A stretch of 64,000 nt of DNA from Cyathus striatus (lineage: Eukaryota; Basidiomycota; Agaricomycetes; Agaricales; Nidulariaceae): NCBI GenBank assembly GCA_025738555.1, contig JAOVFP010000011.1, forward strand, positions 3,100,001 to 3,164,000. The letters are read 5' to 3'. Both the position numbers and the translations under genes were made by a program. Shown one piece after another: positions 13,170 through 25,390 of this stretch; within the stretch, counting starts at the first letter, position 1; every line of letters begins with the position of its first letter. A model generated the notes under the pieces. The model did no database searches. It was not told the origin of the DNA and saw only the letters and a program-made list of their open reading frames with translations.

Positions 13170-14860
13170 AATGAGACAATGGCAGTGGTGGAGGTGGCAG
13201 CAATGTCAGCAGGTGTGGACAGTGGTAGTGGTGGAGGTGAGAAGGTAGTGATTGTGGTGGGAGACAGCAATACTGTCAGCCACTCTCCTTGTTATTACTC
13301 TCTTCTTCCCTCCCTGTGTTCTCCTTTCCCCTCCTTGCATTCTCCTTTCCCCTCCCTGTGCTCTGCTTTCCCCTCCCTGCACTCTCCTTTCCCCTCCCCT
13401 TGTTCTCCTCTCACCTTGTCTTCTCCCCTTGTTCTCCTCTCCTCTCCCCTCACTCTCTGCCCCCCACCCTCCTCCCCCTTGCTGTTCTCTCCCTTTGAAG
13501 TGTGGTGGTGGAAGGAAGGCAGTGGATCATGGTGTGGTGGGAGACAGCACTCTGTGGGGGTAGAACTTGAATGAGAAGGGAGGTGTGATGTGTTGGGAGA
13601 CAGGGTGGACAGTGTTGGTGCTGCTGGGGGTGCATGGGGGAAACATTGTGGTAGTGGCAAGACAGCAGAGGGAGTGGTGGAGGAGGGTCAGCCAATATAC
13701 CATCTACTTGGCATAGACAGCAAGGGACATTGTGGGCATTGGTGTTGGTGCTGGGGTGGTGGTCATGGTTGTGGACACTGTCCTCACTGCCATTGTCATT
13801 ACAGGTGTTGAGATTTGTCATTGTCATTCTGGGCATTGGGTGCTGTCATAGGCATCACCATTACAAGTGTCACTGGGGGGAGGAGGGAAGAGAGAGGCAG
13901 GTAATGTGGCACCAATACTGTCCTTGCCAGTGGCATTGGCATCTTTGCGAACCAGGGTAGGAGAGGTGGCCAGTTGACATAGTGTTGTCTCCACTATATA
14001 GGGGGGGGGGAAGAGAGAGGAGAGGGGGCCAGGTGATGTGGCCCCAAGCTGTTCTTGCCAGCAGCATCACTGCCTTCATGAAGGGGGAGCATAAGTGTGG
14101 TGGTGGTGGTGGTGGTGGAAGAGGCTGGGATGGTTGCTGACAATGCTGTGGAAGCACCAAATAGCAGGGGGTGTCAAGATGAGTGGAGGAAGGGAACATA
14201 CCTGGTGGCCAGCAACATGGCATCAGTCTTGAGGAAGGAGACATTGGGGTGGGGGGAGACATTGAGGTGGAGGGGGATGTCACTTGTGAGACACAGGGGG
14301 GAGAGAAAGGTATACTTTGGCATATGTTGTTGTCAGTGCATGGGAGAGGACATTGGCAGAGGCAGCATTGTGCTGTGGTATGTGTTGGCATACAATTGGT
14401 GCACACTGTGGGGAGAACAAAGTGGGGGGGATAGAAAAGTACACTTTGGCATACATTGTTGTCAGCATGTTGGAGAGGATGTAGGGGGCAGCAGAGGGGG
14501 ACTGGAAGGGGATGATTAGGCATGTGTTTGTACATGCTAGCTGATGAAGGGTAAGCTGTTGGTAAGAGAATAAGTAAATACATGTAGAGAAACGAATGAA
14601 TATACAACATACCATTATAATTAACCCCTCTGAGACCCAGAGCAAGTGAGACAGCAGCAAGTGTTGATGAGAAGCTGCATTGGTGGCAGCATGCATTGAT
14701 TGAAGCAATGAGCAAGAGTGAAGAACATTGATGGAAAAGAGGGGACCCAAGTAGTGGGAACAGAGGGTGACAATGGTGGAGATGAGTGACAATGGTGAGA
14801 AAGACTGTATCAACAGTGAGAAGCACAGTGGTGACAGCAATAACATGTGACATAGTCAGT
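13170..14860. repeat. G/T-rich, strand-asymmetric low-complexity block
   Basis: The plus strand is dominated by GGTGG, GGAGG, GTGTTGG and CAGCAGTGG words, interrupted by a pyrimidine-rich tract. Long open frames on both strands translate into Cys/His/Pro/Ser-rich strings and follow from the composition, not from coding. A similar block lies at about 61270-61650 near the other end of the window. Confidence 0.6.
13310..13495 (+). repeat. Polypyrimidine minisatellite
   Basis: About five imperfect copies of a 20-21-base unit centred on TCTCCTTTCCCCTCCCTG are followed by degenerate CTC/CCC runs. The tract is almost purely pyrimidine on the plus strand, so it has mirror-repeat and triplex potential. 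Confidence 0.65.
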
Positions 14861-14873
14861 GGTTATGTGCAAT

Positions 14874-14957
14874 GGCCATGTTGGCTCAGCTGGTTTAGCA
14901 TGCCATATGTTTGATGACAAAGCAATGGGAACCTAAGGGTTCAATTCATGCTGTGGT
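14874..14957 (+). repeat. tRNA-derived (SINE-like) segment
   Basis: TTGGCTCAGCTGG fits the Pol III A box and GGGTTCAATTC, 45 bases later, fits the B box. The predicted D-arm is tRNA-like, but acceptor and T stems do not close, so it is not a tRNA gene. It is probably the head of a SINE or an old tRNA pseudogene. Confidence 0.4.
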
Positions 14958-14989
14958 ATGTTATTTTACTAAGTACATATTATAATTAC

Positions 14990-15842
14990 AGATAAGATAA
15001 GAGGTCTGTATGGATTCTGTGTAAGTCTTTGTTATGAATTTACCAATCCATACAGATTTCATAAGGAATTCATGTAGAATAATTACTAATTTAGAGTGAT
15101 GTTCCAGCTAATCTACTAATTACAGAATTTGCATGAATTCCATACAGAACACATGGCTCAGTATAAAGAGCTCCCATTTAAATCAATTTGACAGTGACAT
15201 GTCACAGGGACCTTGTATCATGTTGAAATTTGGCTCATATCACATGTAATGGAGGCCTGGTGCCATTTGATGAATCCAATGATTCTCAAGAGAAATAATT
15301 TGGAATAATCCAAAATGTGGATTTGTTGTTCTTGTAACATGCATGTATGTCACTATGGGGCTAATAAGGTAATGTAGCTTTAATTGCACTCATTGACCCA
15401 TATACAGATTATCTGACTCCAATGATTCTCAAGAGAAATAATTCAGAATAATCTGAAAGGTATTGGCATGACAGATAGTAGCACTCAGGGGGCACATGGT
15501 CTGAGGTTGGTAGTGTTCCATAGGGGTTCCATTTATACACTTAGAAGGGTATGTTATTACACTTACATAGGGTACCATATTCATGTTAGGCATCACATCA
15601 TGAATGTAGCCAGTTACCAGATCAATACCATATTGTTATTAATCCACCACTTGAATATGTGAGGAGTAAAGAACTACGCAAATAAGAATTGTTTTGATCT
15701 GTTTGTTCTCTTTTTTTGTGATTGAAGCAACCAACCCCATCTAGTATTTTTTGAAAATTTTAGCTGACACTTATATGTCATTTATTTTATCCTATGTACC
15801 ACTCTAGTACCACACATATCTTATCTGGCTGCATACTGATAT
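14990..15842. other. No gene; short dispersed repeats
   Basis: The phrase CCAATGATTCTCAAGAGAAATAATT occurs twice (about 15278 and 15419), each followed by a variant of GGAATAATCCAAAA. The CATACAGATTT motif recurs here and near 12945. The right end (about 15790-15842) is homologous to NLR 3'-flank sequence near 6120-6165. Confidence 0.45.
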
Positions 15843-15844
15843 GT

Positions 15845-18000
15845 ATGTAAAAAGAAAGCAATGTACTTAAACTTAATTTCTTTACATCTCAATTTCAAGA
15901 TGCTAGTACCAAGCATGTTGAGTAAGAATACTGCAGGGAGGGGCTGATTCCTGTGCTGCCTCCCATAAATCACTAAGGGATAAAAATAAATACACCTATT
16001 TAAAACACAACTCCATCTCAGTACTGGTTTCCAACCCTTTAAACAAGTAAACACTTTACCTTTTAAAGCATGACATCACATTGTATACATGAGTACCAGA
16101 AATCCAGAACAAGACATCTGACCATTGACAAAGTCAGCACAAGATGCTCAGTGTGGAAATGGAAGAAAGAGCAGAAAAAGAGCAGGTATGTCATGAAAAT
16201 ACAATTTGCATTGCAAGGCCTTAAGCCTTTATTATCACCAAAATAAATTGTGAGATGATTTTAAGGCAGTAGCAAAGATTTTATAATGTGCTTACATGCT
16301 ATTGTAAGAAGCTGACTGGCACCTGCGGCCTTGTGTAAATGTGGGCATGATGCAATTGATTGTAGAGTGCTCTAAATATTAAGCATGTATTTCAAGGCAG
16401 CCTTAATATTGTGCAATTATTATAGAATCTTGCTGTAGATACAAAAAATAACTTTTAGTATAGGTACATTTAGTGTATACTATACACTTTCTGTGCTGTA
16501 GCACATTCAACAAACATGACTTACAATTAATATACCAAATATAAGAAAACCTACACACTCCAACAAATATATTAATGACAAGATTGGTGATAAGTTCCAG
16601 GTTGCAAGAGGTGACAGGTGGAAGTGTGAGTGAAATGTGGGCCTGTCTAGCTTAGTCTGGATGAGGCCATGCTCAGTTCAAGAACTTAGGGGTAGCCTGC
16701 ATTGAGGCTATGCAAGATCTGGTACAGGCTGACTAAACTACTTTTCTAAGAGGTATAAAAATGCTGCACTATCACTTGTTTTTGTGGCTCAAGCCCTGAG
16801 GTAAGGAGTAAGTAGAGTAAGATAAAGGTAAGTCATAGTACAAACCATACTAATTGTTCCAGTTGCATTCTGTGTATGTTTATAATATAGACTGCCTGGT
16901 AACATTAGTATACACTGTAGATACAGTATGTCTTACATATGATAATGTCATTTCCTTCTAGAGATCAATGAATATTCTTTCATTTAAGGAAACTCAGTAA
17001 CCTATCAAGTTATTTGCAATCCCCTGGTTATCTATGCTCATCTCCTTTTCACCATCCATTCTATTTTTCTGAATCATCTGTTATTCTCCATTATAAGTGA
17101 TCTGATAGAGTAGATCTTCTTGTAAGACTGCACAGTAACTTTTACAAGTCATTTACATACCTGGGCTGCTTACATTGCATTATAAGACTCTCAGCCATAC
17201 CTTATAATACATCCTATAATTATGTGTTCAATAATTTGCCTTGCATGTTGGCCTATGCCTCAAGCCCTTATAATGCCTCTTAATACATTGCATGGTAAAC
17301 TAAACTTTTGTAACATACCCCAATAGTTATGAGTAAGTGCAGAAGTTGTGAACCAATCTGAGAGGTCTACTGTTAATGAAATGGTACAAGCAGTTGATGC
17401 TGCCACATTGGCTGATTACCCAATTAGGGTAGCACATGCTTGGATGCTCAAACAAGCACTTGTGGCAGAAAGGGGGCACACTGGACTATATGCACAATTG
17501 GCTGACCACCATCTGGGAACTGATGCAGTGTTACCTTTTAAATGAACCACAGAATTGTGCCAAAATCAAATACAATTCATTGGGATCTAATTAGGATACA
17601 ATTTGTAAATAAGTAAATGAGAAACTGTATATAGTAAGGGAAAAGAGAAGAAATAAGGCAGGAACTGCCAGGAATTCTTCCCTCCTGCAGATAAGGTGTG
17701 TAAAGATGAGAACCAGATCAGAATCAGATATAGTTTCAAGATGTCTTGATACTGAGAAATACTTACCACAATACTGAATTGAATGTGGATAACTTGACTT
17801 TGAATACTCTGACACATGATGAAAATAGCCCTAGGAGTTTGAAATAATTGTGGCCATCAAACTTACCAAAATTACACCTCAGGATTTAAGTTTTATTATT
17901 ATATTTAGGATTTCTGTTCTAAGTATTTAAGTATTACTTAACTCATTGTGTGACTTAACAATACCTCAGAATATATAAATATAAACCTTTCACATTCATC
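15845..18000. mobile_element. About 2.1-kb insertion in the flank of the NLR copy
   Basis: Homology to the first NLR's 3' flank breaks at about 15843 and resumes at about 18000, so the DNA between is an insertion. Its ends read CTGATATGTATG and, inverted, CTGATGAATGTG, which may be degraded terminal inverted repeats. The only notable frame, 17348-17545, encodes a 65-residue peptide that I do not recognise. The segment 17620-17700 contains GGCAGGAACTGCCAGG and matches, inverted, 20615-20700 in another insertion. The class is unknown. Confidence 0.5.
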
Positions 18001-18834
18001 AGGCTAATAATTCCCCAATAAGGAGCTCTAGAAATAAGACTATGATGTGATTAAATAACATTATGTAAAGATATAGGAATGCAAATTGAATATAACAATC
18101 ATAATATTTGTATGATTTTCTTACCCTTTTCAATTTAGTTTATATTAATGTTGTAGTTCTAATTAATCAATAAATTAGTTGAAGTCAACATGTGATTCAC
18201 ATGAATTCACAAAGAAGGAGAGGAAGTGCTAAGTACTGCAAGAAATGTATAGCTAAACACAGTGAAGAAAACAATATTACAAAGAGCAAGTAGTACAACA
18301 TTTCCAATATGACTCATGACAGAATTTTGAAAGATCTAATCTGCATAAAATAAATGGACCTAAAATGAAAATGGTATCAAAGTCACATAAGCCAGACCTT
18401 AAATAGTCAGGAACCCAGAAAAGTAAATTGCCAGCCTTATCTGTAGTCCAGTCATTTCCATAACATGAAGTATAAATTGATGGGCCTCCAAGTGAAATTA
18501 TATTTTTAAGATGACCTGAATCACAGGAAATCAGAAATTTTATTAAATGACAACTACTTAACACAGAAATTACACACCTGATGTCAACTGCAACTTTCTA
18601 ATATTAAATGAACCTGATATCATCTTCTTTAAATCTGAAGAAGATGCAGATGATGTGATCCAAATTGTGTGACCTTCAAATGGACCAGCAGCAATTGTTC
18701 TATTCTCTACATCCCACATTCTCACAGCTAGATCTTCTGAGCCTGATACCACTTGCTTTCCATCTGGAAAAAATGCTACTGATGTGACTGAATTTGTGTG
18801 ACCTTCAAATGGACCAGCAGCAATTGATCCACTC

Positions 18835-19210
18835 TGTTAGGATTTCGTCTCTTATCTAATCTCTTAATCTAATCTTATCTTATCTATGTCATGTGATTAG
18901 TCACATGACACACAATGCAGACACCATGTGTATCAACATACATTACTCATCAAGACTGTGGACACAGTTACGCAGTTCGATCATACGTAGTACATGAGTT
19001 TCTAATGTAAATGCACAGTAGAACATGTGTTGTAGTGTAGGTTACTTACATGTGATTCCCTCATGGACATTGTCTATAAATACAGTCATTCTAGTTAGTA
19101 TTCACTATTCTTGTGCTAGTTTATTCCAGATGAGCAATAAGAGTCATACTTCTTTCTTTATTCAAGTGTTTGAGTTCAACTTCAAGTATTTAGCTTGTCT
19201 GTTGCTAACA
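18835..19210. mobile_element. Solo LTR (376 bp) in the WD40 region
   Basis: The ends are TGTTAG...CTAACA, an inverted TG...CA pair, flanked by the 5-bp direct duplication CACTC (18830-18834 and 19211-19215). An internal CTATAAATA near 19075 looks like the LTR promoter. No internal retroelement genes remain, as after LTR-LTR recombination. Confidence 0.85.
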
Positions 19211-20328
19211 CACTCTCAACATTCCATATTCTCACAGTTTGATCCCATGAACCTGATACCACTTGCTTTCCATCTGGAGAAAATGTTACTGATGTGACTA
19301 AATTTGTGTGACTTTGAAGTGGACCAGCAGCAATTGTTCCACTCTCCACATCCCATATTATCAGTGTAATCATATGAGCCTGATACTACTTGCTTTCCAT
19401 CTGGAGAAAATGCTACTGATCTGACTACAATTGTGTGACCCACAAATGGGCCAGCAATCTTATTTCCAGATATAGTGTCCCATATACTGACTGTGGCATT
19501 TCTATATCCAACACTAATTTGCTTTCCATCACAGGAAAAGCCACACTTGTAACTTCTGATGTATGGTGATGAACTTCACTTCCTTTATATCTCCAATCTT
19601 CTTCAATGTCACCTAATTTGAGAATAATATTTCCAAATATCTTATGATATTTTTCATAAATAACTGATTTTTTGGGAGTAAATGGCAATGCTGAAAGATA
19701 TATATGTGGGGCACTTGTTGTTATTAGAACTTTGAAATGTAATATAAATTGAACAGCTTCACTAATAAATTCTTCAACCATATTCTCATGCTATACTTAT
19801 TAAATTCAGTGTGCAATCCCAGCTAATTTTCATTGTACTTACATTTTGACAATCTTTCAATACTTTCAGTAGACCCAAAGCCATTGGTATTTCATCTAGT
19901 AAACTCATAACTTCAAGCCAGTACAGAAATTTTTGATACAAAAAATCTGTCTGACTATTTACCCATGTGTTTTCATTTTTCTCACTTTTAATGTCTATTT
20001 CATGTCATAGCCAATACTTGCAGCAGTATTGCAAATAACTTGGTATGCATTGCTGAATTCTTTCTGACAGATTTTCTATGTTTTGGTTTTTCTGATATGA
20101 AGTTTCCAAATTACATATATTAAACTTTAATTCTTTATTTAAAATTTCATAAATCTTTGTCTGCATTTTAAAGTTGTATATTGTTTTATTGATTTTATAC
20201 TCCTCCATATTACATCTTTCTGTTAAGAATTCAAAAAATGACAAATGTCTTGTTGTAACTTTTCCACCATTTATGGATATCACAGGCTGTAAAAATCTCA
20301 ATATAACTTCAATACTCTGTTGAGTCAT

Positions 20329-21440
20329 GTGACAAGAGTAGTTAGTTCAGTAAATACTTAGAATAGAAAAATCTTAAATATTATAATAAACTTAATATCC
20401 CAAGGTGTAGATTCAGTAAGTTCAAGGGGCATAATGGTATCAATTTCAAAATTAGAACAAGTTATTTTTAGATCAATTGAACTCAGGCTATTTTCGGTAT
20501 GTGTCAAGGTATTCAAAGTTAAGATATTTAAATTCAGATTCAATTCAACACTATTAATTCAGTATGTAAAATCTCTGTGTCAAATGTCTTGTAACAATTT
20601 TGTATCTCATCTGAACTGCCCTATCTGTGGGAGGGAAGAATGCCTGGCAGTTCCTGCCATTTCATTCTCTCCTTGCTCATCTATATACATTTATGGACAC
20701 ATCTAGTTACTGCTTTGATCTATACTAATTACTAATTTTATTCCTAGGTTTCTCCATTGTTCTAGCCCAGCCATTGCTGCAACCAATTACATGTGCACAT
20801 GCATGTGTGTCTATGTCACAACAGGTGCCCATATGGGTGGCTTGTCAATCTATTTCCATTTCGAGTGTTGCTTATATCATCAAGTACACATGGTGCATCA
20901 GTATTGCAACAAAACACCATCACTGCAATGTGTTGCTTGCACTGCTGTATTTTCTCTTTCTCATGATCTGTGCATGGGTTGTGCATGGTCTATCAGCTTC
21001 ATTCTGCACATAGCTAGTGCACTGTCTGCATAGCTTTGCTCATGTTCTCATGTTCTGGGCTGGTTCTAGGGTCTGGGTGCTGTCTGTGTTCTATATTCAA
21101 CTCTGTGTGCATTCTTGGTTGGTCTGTAACTCTGGGAGCACATCATATTTGTATAGTGGGATCAGTAGAGTGCTAGCAAGTGCCAGATGACTTTGGTTTT
21201 ATGAATAAAAGAGGTATGTATTTGTTTAATTTGTTTTAAACCATGCTGATGCAGAGTTTTTATGTCTTTTATATAGTTTTATTTGTTTTTAATCCCTTGA
21301 TGAGTTATGGGAGGTGGCATGGGAACTCAGCCCCTCCCAGCATTGTTCTACTCACATGCTCAGGTGGTAGTTCTGTAAATTCGGAATGAGAAAATTGAAA
21401 TTAAAGTACATCATTTTTATTTACTAGTGTATCAACTCTC
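20329..21440. mobile_element. About 1.1-kb insertion in the linker of the NLR copy
   Basis: The linker homology runs to a point near 21440 and resumes near 20329. The boundaries show GTTGAGTCATGTGAC at one end and GTATCAAC at the other, giving a short GTTGA inverted terminus. No transposase is present. Positions 20615-20700 match, inverted, part of the 15.8-18.0 kb insertion, so both may belong to one non-autonomous family. Confidence 0.55.
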
Positions 21441-22155
21441 TTCAAGTTCATTCTAGTCACTTTCCAAAATTAAGTGCTGTATATCATTTGTGCCTAATGA
21501 CTCTTTTGCAAGTATTATCACTGCAAGAATATTCTGAATAATTTGTTTGTCCATTGCACTCCAGGCTTCAAATGACATTTTCAGAATTTGAACATACAGT
21601 GTATCAATGCCAGAAACTGTACTATCATCATTTTCCATAATTTTTCTCAGTTTCATGCCAGGAGTTATCATGCCTTCTTGATATGATGTTACAAATTTCA
21701 TAGCAGTGGATGCCCAAATGAATAATCCAGAAGCTTTTGCTACCATTTCATTTAAAGTCTTGTCACTCAGTTTTCTGCTTATCCAGTAGTATGATTCTTC
21801 ATTTGTTTTTTCCATATAATGTTTTATATCATTACTTATTTCAGGTGCTATATGTGTACCAATCCATAGCTCATAATCAATGCAAAGTTCAGTTTTATCC
21901 AGACCTATTGGCTTTGAACCAGATCTTCCAGTAATTATAAATTTACACCTTTTTGAAAATTGAGACCAAGCTGATTTCCCACTTCCAGGATATGCAGTAA
22001 TCCACATTATATTTGGTGTTAACTCATCTAATATTCAGCATATTTTTAGATAATATTGTTAAGCATTATAAATCACACATACCAAAGTCTAGAAGCCACT
22101 TATCAATCTTGTCAAACAAGCTCTTTCTTGTGCCTTCCATGCAAGGAGAAACATA

Positions 22156-23466
22156 TGCATGATTGCCAAAAGTGATGGTAAATTATGTAATGTTCATGTT
22201 GCATCTTTGGTGTTGTACCTTCTGGTGGCTTATTTTTTTCAACATCCATCTAGCTTCACCACTTCAAATGCCTCAAGAGCATACATCCCGATCTGAACAT
22301 TCAGAATCCAAGAAGAATCAACTAATTGGACATGTTCTGGCAAAGCAGAAGATCATTCATGCTGCTAATGCTGAAAACATACCTCCAGCCACAGCATACA
22401 AGATTGTTCATAGGTATAGAATGACAGGTTTGACAAGAAACAAGCCTCAAAATGGACAACCTAACAAGAACAGCAACTGGGACAAGCATAACATCATCCA
22501 AGACACCACAAAAAATCATTGTATGAGTCTCAGGGACCTCAGTAATGCCATGACATCAAATTCATCTCTCTCAACTGTTTGACATGTTTTGGGTCATCAT
22601 GGCTATCATCAGTGGGTTGCAAGAAAGAAGCCATATCTTCAAGAACACTATAAAATTTGCCAGCTCAATTGGGCAAAGGATAGAAGAGATTTAGATGCTC
22701 TAGATTTCATGTTTATTATCTACTCAGATGAGTGTTACATTTGCCTGGATGACAAAAGTGGCCATATTTTCATGACTTGTCGCCCAGAGGAAGAATTCAA
22801 TGATAACTGCCTAGTACCTGCTTTTAAGCAGTCATCTGTTCGAATTATGGTATGGGCATGTATTATTTCAGGAAGGAAAGGGCCATTATTGGTGCTAGAT
22901 TACCCAGGAGGAAAGGGAGGGGGAATGACTGCAGCATGCTATCAGGAACAGGTTTTGGAGGGTGGGCTTTGTCAGTTTTATGCAGAGGTGGTTCAGGAGA
23001 GAGGACTGGTCTATTTTCAGCAAGATGGAGCTGCTTGCCATGTTGTGAGCACAACCAAAGCTTGGTTCAAGAAAGCAGACATTCCACTTGTGAACCAGCC
23101 TGCAAACTCTCCAGATCTTAATCCAATTGAGCCAGTCTGGAGTGATTTGAAGCATATAATTCATTCTGGTGCTCCTCCTTCGAATGTTGAAAGCCTTAGA
23201 GCTGTGGTACAAGCTGCCTGGGATGCAATACCACAGGAGACAATTGACCAGCACATTGCAAGTATGCCAAAGCATGTCAAAGCTGTCTTAGATGCTAAGG
23301 GAGGGTCAACTCCATTTTAAATTTCAGATATTACTTATAATACACTATATAAGTTTTTTATTGTTTCAATTGAAAACAAGTGAGATAGCATTGAAATATT
23401 GGAAGAGGAAGGGAGAAATTATGTGTGAGAAAAATGCTGATTACCATCACTTTTGGCAATCACGTG
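22156..23466 (+). mobile_element. Tc1/mariner-superfamily transposon, complete
   Basis: The element is 1311 bp, bounded by about 26-bp inverted repeats containing GATTGCCAAAAGTGATGGTA, and flanked by a TA duplication (22154-22155 and 23467-23468). Removing it with one TA restores the sequence of the intact NLR exon at this point. The orientation of its transposase is opposite to the host pseudogene. Confidence 0.92.
22268..23320 (+). pseudogene. Tc1/mariner DDE transposase with one nonsense codon
   Basis: The frame starts at an ATG at 22268 and runs to a TAA at 23320. It is open except for TGA at 22580-22582, which sits where SLSTV-x-HVLGHHG expects arginine and is explained by CGA to TGA. 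The N-terminus has a helix-turn-helix region (PPATAYKIVHRYR). The catalytic triad is visible as YSDEC, QQDGAACH and the glutamate of SPDLNPIEPVW. At about 350 residues it has the family's usual length. One substitution separates it from an open gene, so the insertion is probably young. Confidence 0.88.
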
Positions 23467-23642
23467 TAATAATGATCACGAGATACTGGCTTTAGTAAAC
23501 CAAGCTTTTGTTGAATTTCATTTGTGCTTCCGTCATTAATAATGGTAACATCTCGACCAGCAGCACTAACATTTGAATTTTGAATGGTTGGATTATGTAC
23601 ATTTTTGAGCATTTCAGTGCTCGAAGCGGATATGGTAGCCAT

Positions 23643-23930
23643 GAGTACAAATTGCTTATAGTTCGATTCGTTGGTGTGAGTGTAGAATCTTGAGGTTCAT
23701 GGAGTGAGGGTGGAAGAAACGTGTCGACATTGCCATGCTGTCACTTTATACCAATCCAAGGCCTGAATCACGCGCTGATGGACACTGATAGCAGGCACAT
23801 CAAGTTTCTTCAATTGGCATTCGGGGCTGTGTGCTATGAATATTATGGACGCTTGTGTAGAATCACCACGAGAAATCCAATAGAAGACTTATTGCTTGAT
23901 GCTAGAAGTACGAAACTTTTCAAAAATAGA
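23643..23930 (-). promoter_or_regulatory. Promoter region of the NLR pseudogene copy
   Basis: The reverse complement matches 1380-1660 in front of the intact NLR, with a TATAAAG box near 23750 and a conserved AAGATTCTACACTC. It retains CG dinucleotides that are rare in the coding part. Confidence 0.5.
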
Positions 23931-24281
23931 GAACGGTACGCATTGCTTCCACGCCCAGATCTGATAATCAAAGGGAAATGACATGGAAGGTGCCGAATCA
24001 TGAATGTGAGAACGCCTTGTACATTGGGTGAGAGTCGCACTGGCACACCGATTGATGAAAGATAAGAGATGACAAAATGCAACATCGAATAGGCGTGCTC
24101 TGCTTGAATGAACTTGTCCTCCATTAACCTATTCTGAGTCTTAAGTGCTATTCGACGGTCAGAATTTGGTCAGAATGGAGTTTAAGAGTGGTGAGTCGAA
24201 GAGACTGAAGGGGCACACCCGCGCGTAGTAGCGAGCGAATCCGATCGTGCGACTAATTCTCCCATACACGGGAACTTTATA

Positions 24282-25390
24282 GCGCTGAGATGCTTGTCTA
24301 CTCTCTCGCTCTCAACCTGTTGGCGCTCGACGTGTACGCGCTATAGTTTGAAGTACCGAGAGCAGAGAGGGCATGTCCAGGCTTACTGGGTTAAGATGTA
24401 GCTTGTGGTCGAACACGAATGCTATCAAGTATGTCTTCCTGCTGCCTCCCTTTTCAATATATGTCCACTATCCTCCGCTCCCCTCACCCTCAGGCCTCTA
24501 CGACTCCTTCGTAACCGACAAACTATCACCGTCCTTGCAACATCTCACTTCCGGAGTCCGCCCTGGCACGTCGCACGTCAATATCTTCGCAAGTAGGTGT
24601 AGAACATGGAGGCTTAATCAAGAGTGTTATACGGCTCTCGAAGTCACCACTCCCGAGTGGAGGGCGAAGTTGTAAACTGACGCGCTAGAGAGGGTCTAGA
24701 AGGAGGAGGATAACGAGAAAGGGTGGCGAGATCGGTGAGTGGTTGTTCTGCAAGACTGTAACAGGGTTACTGCGTTGTGTTAGGTCGGCATTCTTTCCAT
24801 TTGTTTCTGTGCTACTGACGAAGCAGGACTGGTACAGATGCAACATCGCGCATCATTTGCGCCCAAGTTAACCTGTCATCGTCTCAAGCCACCTCCGACC
24901 CTCCCCCTTCAACTTCGTCACATTGTTCATGCAAGTCTCGAAGTAGGCGGCCCAGGCCACGCAAGGGACAGTTTGACTCCGTTTCAAGCCCACGAGTTGA
25001 CACGTAGCACTCGAGGGTGATTTCGCGGGATGGATGCCGTGGTCTTGGAGTGTAGAAAACCGCTCCTACAATTCTTCTGGCGCGTAGGTGGCTCGATACA
25101 ACTTGGAGGAGGTTTAACCACTATGTGGTGTTATCACGAAAGCTGTTACACGGGGCACCCCAAATCACATCGACATGCAGGCATCATGGAACACTGGCCC
25201 ACGAACTACTTTTCTGATTGAGTCTCAGCTTTCGTCGGTCTTCGTTCTGTTGTCTGTTCCCAACTAGTCCTTCCTTGTGTCTTTCGCCTAATTCGCCATG
25301 ATCGTAGCTATACAACCTATCGCTTCTTTTGTGAGCTGGACCCCCCAAACGCCTGCGTAGGCTAACAACATCATCCTTCAAACCTCGGGT
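24282..25390 (+). repeat. 1.1-kb direct duplication, copy 1
   Basis: This segment aligns along its length with 26222-27365. Shared landmarks are ACTCTCTCGCTCTCA, CAGGCTTA, GGAGGCTTAATCAAGAG, TGACGAAGCAGGACTGGTAC, ACTTGGAGGAGGTTTA and CAAACGCCTGCGTAGGCT. Divergence is visible throughout, so the duplication is old. No coding frame is conserved between the copies. Parts recur inverted at 1081-1330. Confidence 0.75.

Larger units (their letters stand above)
18277..23642 (-). pseudogene. Second NACHT-WD40 gene, inverted and destroyed
   Basis: The minus strand carries, in gene order, the same N-terminus (start 23642), NACHT, linker, WD40 and C-terminal exon (stop at 18277) as the complete NLR. Damage is extensive. 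A Tc1-type element sits in the first exon. The NACHT Walker A (GYPGSGKSA equivalent) is joined directly to the later SKRCKFIITGRS segment, deleting about 105 codons with Walker B. A 1.1-kb insertion interrupts the linker, only about four WD40 units remain, and a solo LTR splits those. The C-terminal exon is still open. Homologous flanks on both sides show an inverted segmental duplication of the whole locus. Confidence 0.85.

Noticed and set aside
13179..14853. Long open frames on both strands (up to 327 residues)
   Set aside because: They follow from skewed low-complexity composition and encode Cys/His/Pro/Ser strings with no domain or splice logic.
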